Assembly: GCF_001020565.1 (NCBI RefSeq)
Contig: NZ_LDAS01000001.1
Coordinates: 3,558,520-3,622,519, forward strand
Source: Maribacter thermophilus
GTDB taxonomy: Bacteria; Bacteroidota; Bacteroidia; Flavobacteriales; Flavobacteriaceae
DNA: 64,000 bases
Direction: 5' to 3'
Shown: positions 62,606-64,000 of the stretch, one piece after another
Position numbering within the stretch: position 1 is the stretch's first letter
Layout of the letters: every line of letters starts with the position of its first letter
Translations under genes and position numbers: made by a program
Notes under the pieces: generated by a model
What the model was told of the DNA's origin: nothing
The model's database searches: none
Seen by the model: the letters and a program-made list of their open reading frames with translations, nothing else

Positions 62606-64000
62606 TTATTTAGAAACAATAGGCAATTTAATCTGTGAAGGATGTTCTTTGGAATGGTGCACCTTGTTATGCGCGACCACACCGACCTTTTCGTCATAGT
62701 TATTGCCGCCTGTGTTCAAATTTCTTGCAAAACGTGGAAAATTGCTGCTCGAAACCTCTATGCGGATACGGTGTCCTTTTTCAAAATAATTACTGGTAGA
62801 CATTGGTGTCAGGTCTACTTTGTAGACTTTCCCCTTTTCCATAAAAACTTCTTTGTCATAGCCTTCGCGATATCTTACACGTTGTATGGTTTCGTCTAGG
62901 TTATAGGCTCGCCCATCAGGATATACATCAATAAGTTTAATGGTAAAGTCGGTGTCTTTTGCATCTGAAGATACGTATAACGTAGATTCTATAAACCCGG
63001 AAACCTCTACACCTTCGTCTAAAACATCGGAAGTGTAGACCAAAATATCATTTCTGGTTTCCATTTGCTGCTGGTCATAGGCTCCGCCTTTGACGGCATT
63101 ACCGGTGCAACATACATTACCGCCATAAGAGGGTACGGGTACCATTGGGTCGTAGGTGAAGCTATCGGGGTTGTCGGAACCAGCTTTTTTAGTTGATAAA
63201 ACTCCGTCGCCATAAGCACTGTTGGCATGACCCCCACTATTTAAATAAAAAGTGGTTGGTTTTGCATTTTCGGGAGGCCAGGTTTCCGAAGCCTGCCATT
63301 TGTTGCTTCCCATAGTATAATATTGCACCCTTGGTGTCTTTTCCTTAAAATCATTTTTCTCACCTTTTAGCCACATATCGAACCAGGCATAGATCTGCTC
63401 GTCGTAATTAAGTCGTGCATCGCCAACGCTGCGTTCGCCTACAATGGTGTTTTCCGTTGCACGCGTATAGGCACAGTGCAAGGTTGGTGCGATCACCAAA
63501 TACTGATTGTCCCTGATTTCTTTGTCTTTTGCGTTATTTCTAACATGATTGAAAAGGGCAATATTTGGGGTAATGGAGACATCGTACCATGAGGCGAACC
63601 AAAAACTGGGAACCCCTATATCCATATTGTCATGGTACAGCCCACCTTTGAACCAATCTTCGTCGTTGGGTTTACGGCGGATCATTTTGTCAAAAATCTC
63701 ATGCTTACCGTTTATGTTCTTTAAAATATCTTGAATAGGCAGGTGTTTTAGTGCCTGGGCCATATCCACTGGTGGGTTTTCTGGCGCCAAATCATAAAAC
63801 CTTGAAATTCTGATGAGGTCTTCTTGTGTTGCACCTGCCGGAATACGAGGTTTAAATTTATCGTGCTCTACACCATATAGCCAAGAAAAAAACAGCATCT
63901 GTTCGGCTCCGCCCCGGTACCAGTTGCCTTGCTCGTTAATATCCCCGACCCGTCCAACACCTGCTCCGAAACCTTGGGGTACCATGGCGGCATGTGATGG
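62606..64000 (-). CDS. CocE/NonD family hydrolase (partial, N-terminus outside window)
   Basis: 464 codons are visible and the reading frame is open to the right edge, so the N-terminus and probably the catalytic Ser elbow (GxSxGG) lie outside. The visible part has [13 protein letters not shown], a helical cap, a catalytic-domain end with [21 protein letters not shown] and a HCAYTRAT block, then the PepX_C jelly-roll (from about residue 280) with [20 protein letters not shown] and [16 protein letters not shown]. This matches CocE/NonD acyl hydrolases and X-Pro dipeptidyl peptidases. Substrate unknown. Confidence 0.88.
   Translation of the reverse strand, partial: PSHAAMVPQGFGAGVGRVGDINEQGNWYRGGAEQMLFFSWLYGVEHDKFKPRIPAGATQEDLIRISRFYDLAPENPPVDMAQALKHLPIQDILKNINGKHEIFDKMIRRKPNDEDWFKGGLYHDNMDIGVPSFWFASWYDVSITPNIALFNHVRNNAKDKEIRDNQYLVIAPTLHCAYTRATENTIVGERSVGDARLNYDEQIYAWFDMWLKGEKNDFKEKTPRVQYYTMGSNKWQASETWPPENAKPTTFYLNSGGHANSAYGDGVLSTKKAGSDNPDSFTYDPMVPVPSYGGNVCCTGNAVKGGAYDQQQMETRNDILVYTSDVLDEGVEVSGFIESTLYVSSDAKDTDFTIKLIDVYPDGRAYNLDETIQRVRYREGYDKEVFMEKGKVYKVDLTPMSTSNYFEKGHRIRIEVSSSNFPRFARNLNTGGNNYDEKVGVVAHNKVHHSKEHPSQIKLPIVSK

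Noticed and set aside
1-64000. CRISPR arrays, tRNA, rRNA, insertion sequences and phage genes
   Set aside because: No regularly spaced short repeats, no transposase or integrase-like protein and no tRNA-like intergenic stretch was recognised by eye. A tRNAscan or ISfinder search would be decisive.

Overview
The window looks like a chromosome segment from a marine-type member of the Flavobacteriaceae (Bacteroidota). Supporting signs are a complete gldK-gldL-gldM-gldN gliding/type IX secretion (T9SS) locus, a secreted leucine-rich-repeat protein ending in a T9SS type B sorting domain, Bacteroidota-type promoter elements (TAnnTTTG), many SusC/TonB-style and lipoprotein signals, and moderately AT-rich DNA. 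I cannot name the species. About 50 protein genes were found. I saw no rRNA, tRNA, CRISPR array or insertion sequence.

Layout. 0-3 kb (minus): lptE (partial), a sigma-54 activator and miaB. 3-14 kb (plus): a membrane protein, topA, an arginase-fold protein that has lost half of its metal ligands, gldKLMN closed by a strong terminator, and an FAD oxidoreductase. 14-17 kb: DUF983, an ABC-F ATPase and a small LRR protein. 17.6-24.3 kb: a tripartite RND efflux operon (adaptor, pump, TolC channel) followed by two small unknowns. 25.3-30.3 kb (plus): a trans-4-hydroxyproline degradation operon (deaminase, DUF885 metallopeptidase-like protein, epimerase, FAD dehydrogenase). 30.3-38.3 kb: mostly minus-strand accessory genes (hydrolases, VOC protein with divergent HxlR regulator, S41 protease, AraC regulator, PLP decarboxylase, DUF4269).

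38.5-41.9 kb (minus): a compact ArsR-controlled operon encoding a CPKC thioredoxin-fold protein, an OsmC-like protein, an ArsP-type permease and a secreted protein that fuses an acetolactate-decarboxylase-like domain to an FmdE-like domain. An inverted-repeat operator precedes it and a GC-rich terminator follows it. I consider this the best candidate for an undescribed system. 41.9-46.7 kb: the T9SS-exported LRR protein, bracketed by two identical 132-bp direct repeats that each carry a terminator, then a secreted protein made of four divergent repeats.

46.8-64 kb: a bile-acid-symporter-family carrier, an AsmA protein, a YceI-porin-YceI cassette with a Crp/Fnr-like site upstream, a secreted unknown, a stand-alone Shedu-like (DUF4263) nuclease, a nitrilase-family hydrolase, a TonB siderophore receptor with a PepSY protein, a sulfatase lipoprotein and a CocE/NonD hydrolase that runs off the right edge.

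The genes fit a surface-active heterotroph: GldKLMN would export cargo such as the LRR protein, TonB/PepSY would handle ferric siderophores, and sulfatase, hydroxyproline and peptidase genes would use algal or animal matrix polymers. Product names rest on motif recognition by eye; no database search was possible.
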